DNA of 64,000 nucleotides, taken from an uncultured Bacteroidales bacterium (GTDB lineage Bacteria > Bacteroidota > Bacteroidia > Bacteroidales > UBA932). The stretch is taken from contig CALVDL010000002.1 in the NCBI GenBank assembly GCA_944326305.1, positions 120,140 to 184,139 of the forward strand. The letters run 5' to 3'. Position numbers and translations under genes: made by a program. Shown here in pieces: positions 62,439 through 64,000 of the stretch (the first letter of the stretch is position 1; every line of letters begins with the position of its first letter). The notes beneath the pieces are model-generated. The model ran no database searches and was not told the origin of the DNA. It was given only the letters and a program-made list of their open reading frames with translations.

Positions 62439-63374
62439 TTATTTATTAAAGTCCTCCTTCGAGAACAATGAATCCACAAACTCCTTCTTGTCGAACACCT
62501 TTAGGTCATCCACACCTTCTCCGATACCTATAAACTTCACCGGCACCTTGAACTGGTCCACAATACCGATGACCACTCCGCCCTTGGCCGTCCCGTCCAG
62601 CTTGGTGACCGCCATGGCGGTAATGTCCGTCGCACGGGCGAATTCCCGGGCCTGCTGGAACGCATTCTGCCCTGTGGACGCGTCCAGGACCAGAAGCACC
62701 TCATGCGGGGCGTCAGGGATGACCTTGCGCATCACATTACGTATCTTGGTGAGCTCGTTCATGAGGTCTACCCTGTTGTGCAGGCGGCCTGCCGTATCTA
62801 TCAGCACGGCATCAGCCCCCTTCGCCACAGCCGACTTCACTGTGTCGAACGCTACCGAGGCCGGGTCTGCCCCCATATTCTGCTTCACGATGTCGACCCC
62901 GGCCCTTTCGGCCCAGATGGTCAGCTGGTCCACGGCAGCGGCCCTGAACGTGTCGGCCGCCCCGAGCACCACTTTCTTGCCCTTGGAACGGAGCATGGAC
63001 GCAAGCTTCCCGATAGTGGTGGTCTTGCCCACACCGTTCACGCCAACGACCATGATGACATATGGTTTCTTCGAAAAGTCAAAAGGTTCCGCCGCATCCT
63101 CCTCCCCTTCAGAAATATCCAGCAGCTTGCCTATCTCGTCCCGGAGCATGTCAGTGAGCTCGTCAAGGGAGACATATTTGTCGCTGTGGACCCTTTCTTC
63201 AAGGTTGTCTATTATCTTCAGCGTCGTATCCACACCCATATCGGATGCCACCAGGGCCTCCTCTATGGCATCGAGCAGGTCATCATCCACACGGGACTTC
63301 CCGACCACAGCCCTGGAGAGCCTCTCGAAAAAGCTGCGCTTGGTCTTCTGTACACCTTTGTCAAATATACCCAT
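62439..63374 (-). CDS. ftsY: Signal recognition particle receptor FtsY
   Basis: A 311-residue SRP GTPase that docks ribosome-nascent chain complexes at the membrane. NG domain: GVNGVGKTTTIGKLASML (P-loop), DTAGR, and TKLDGTAKGG. The acidic N-terminal A domain of E. coli FtsY is absent, as usual in this phylum. First gene of the long minus-strand operon. Confidence 0.97.
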   Translation of the reverse strand: MGIFDKGVQKTKRSFFERLSRAVVGKSRVDDDLLDAIEEALVASDMGVDTTLKIIDNLEERVHSDKYVSLDELTDMLRDEIGKLLDISEGEEDAAEPFDFSKKPYVIMVVGVNGVGKTTTIGKLASMLRSKGKKVVLGAADTFRAAAVDQLTIWAERAGVDIVKQNMGADPASVAFDTVKSAVAKGADAVLIDTAGRLHNRVDLMNELTKIRNVMRKVIPDAPHEVLLVLDASTGQNAFQQAREFARATDITAMAVTKLDGTAKGGVVIGIVDQFKVPVKFIGIGEGVDDLKVFDKKEFVDSLFSKEDFNK

Positions 63375-63402
63375 ATAATCGTGTTGCAGGTTTTAAATCT
63401 GG

Positions 63403-63410
63403 CAAATATA
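63403..63410 (-). promoter_or_regulatory. -7 box of the ftsY operon
   Basis: TATATTTG on the minus strand (63410-63403), 28 bases before the ftsY ATG; 20 bases further upstream is a T-run rather than a clean TTTG. The remaining part of 63411-63599 shows no gene. Confidence 0.55.
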
Positions 63411-63599
63411 CTTATAAAATCCAATATTCGAAAAACAATTTTATATCGGCCTGGCCAATTATCCTTAATAATATTATTCTGACATTCAATGTTTTATCTT
63501 CTACGGCAATTCACCTTGCCGTCACACCGGCCTGACCCTCCGGGACAGTGCCGGAAGAAAAGTATGCGGACGGCGCAATCCTTTCGCTGAAAATAGCTT

Positions 63600-63632
63600 G
63601 AGGGTGGCAAAATGATACCTTTTGCCACCCTC
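63600..63632 (-). terminator. Hairpin after the fimbrillin fragment
   Basis: GAGGGTGGCAAAA (63600-63612) pairs perfectly with TTTTGCCACCCTC (63620-63632) around a 7-base loop; it lies 51 bases past the stop codon of the fimbrillin fragment and is its likely terminator. Confidence 0.75.
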
Positions 63633-63683
63633 ACCATCCCGGGTATACCCGGAGTTCTTTTACAATATGGCCGCCAGGCGCTG

Positions 63684-63923
63684 CTATGGCTCCGGCTCTG
63701 TCGCCTCAACGCTGCCGCCGTTCTCCACCTCCCCGTCGTCCCAGTTCCCGATATTGCCGCTGGAGACATCAAGATTCGTCTTCTTGATATTTATATTATA
63801 TGTGTAGGAAGTATACGGCTCAAGGGCCGGCGAGATGTCGCAGGTATAGGTCTGGCTGCCGATTACAGCCTTGAATGTAAGCTTTTCGACATACTGCGGA
63901 TACAATATGAGTTTACATGTCAT
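63684..63923 (-). pseudogene. C-terminal fragment of a fimbrillin-family protein
   Basis: Seventy-nine residues from an ATG at 63923: KLTFKAVIGSQTYTCDIS, then LEPYTSYTYNINIKKTNLDV and IGNWDDGE, the last strands of fimbrillin-family (Mfa-like) subunits. The frame is closed by a TAA at 63977-63975, so the large N-terminal part of such a protein is missing. An inverted repeat AGTCCGG/CCGGAC lies upstream near 63940-63955. It may be a relic or a shuffled fimbrial cassette; the sequence beyond the window would decide. Confidence 0.6.
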
Positions 63924-64000
63924 AATCACTCGTGTCCGGTAAAATTCCGGACTAGTTATTAAAAAGTTTAACAATTAAAACAAAGTAGGTTCGGTAGAAC

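Noticed and set aside
61111..63378. 755-codon open frame opposite pheT and ftsY
   Set aside because: It spans two unrelated genes and their intergenic gap and its product is low-complexity; both true genes are unmistakable.

Overview
The window reads as a chromosomal segment of a gut-type Bacteroidales bacterium (phylum Bacteroidota); the family is not fixed by the sequence, though Rikenellaceae/Alistipes-like is plausible. The evidence is the gene content (full Bat aerotolerance operon, FimA/Mfa-type fimbriae, DUF4296, DUF6249, DUF3575 and DUF3868 proteins, GH92/GH130 N-glycan enzymes) and the promoters, which follow the Bacteroidota pattern TTTG-N19/20-TAnnTTTG. No rRNA, CRISPR array or prophage is visible.

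Layout. 1-4.9 kb: a minus-strand cassette (MFS permease, GH130 mannoside phosphorylase, GH92 alpha-mannosidase) for breaking down N-glycan cores. 4.9-9.8 kb: a RelA/SpoT-type protein behind three tandem copies of one promoter module, a MATE exporter and a YgjP-like metallohydrolase. 9.86-11.4 kb: a 5'-truncated GH2 glycosidase relic. 11.5-16.9 kb: rpsO, pnp and a TonB-dependent receptor. 17.0-18.9 kb: a group II intron whose reverse transcriptase is split by an in-frame TGA. 19-26.2 kb: an accessory-looking, repeat-rich stretch carrying rsmA, a DUF4143 ATPase, an ECF sigma factor with membrane partners, an AlkD-like protein and a PepSY-like periplasmic protein. 26.4-36.8 kb: glyA, a TrmH-like methyltransferase and the minus-strand Bat operon (moxR, DUF58, an anchored protein, batA, batB, batC, a batD-batE fusion). 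36.9-48.7 kb: plus-strand housekeeping genes (truA, exbB/exbD/tonB, an Rlu-type pseudouridine synthase, era, topoisomerase IV A, an aroK-HsdR_N fusion, a CCA-type nucleotidyltransferase, a Xer recombinase, hpf). 48.8-55.8 kb: a hydroxyacid dehydrogenase, tRNA-Leu(CAG) and a five-gene fimbrial operon that includes an HExxH lipoprotein. 55.9-63.4 kb: one long minus-strand run, ftsY-pheT-DUF4296-amidohydrolase-radical SAM-dtd-deoC, closed by a strong terminator. The right edge holds a fimbrillin C-terminal fragment.

The least explained material is intergenic. A multi-hairpin repeat occurs at least four times, and its stems change sequence between copies while keeping base pairing. A promoter module occurs in tandem in front of the RSH gene and again before rsmA, each time with the -33 box inside one arm of a copy-specific inverted repeat. 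A short element with 16-bp terminal inverted repeats and a symmetric four-site array lie in the same 19-25 kb zone. Among proteins, the shikimate kinase-HsdR_N fusion, the BatD-BatE fusion that keeps an internal signal peptide, the RSH protein with a degraded hydrolase site and the fimbrial metallo-lipoprotein stand out.

Many gene starts were moved from the longest open frame to an internal ATG where the longer frame began at TTG or ran through a promoter.
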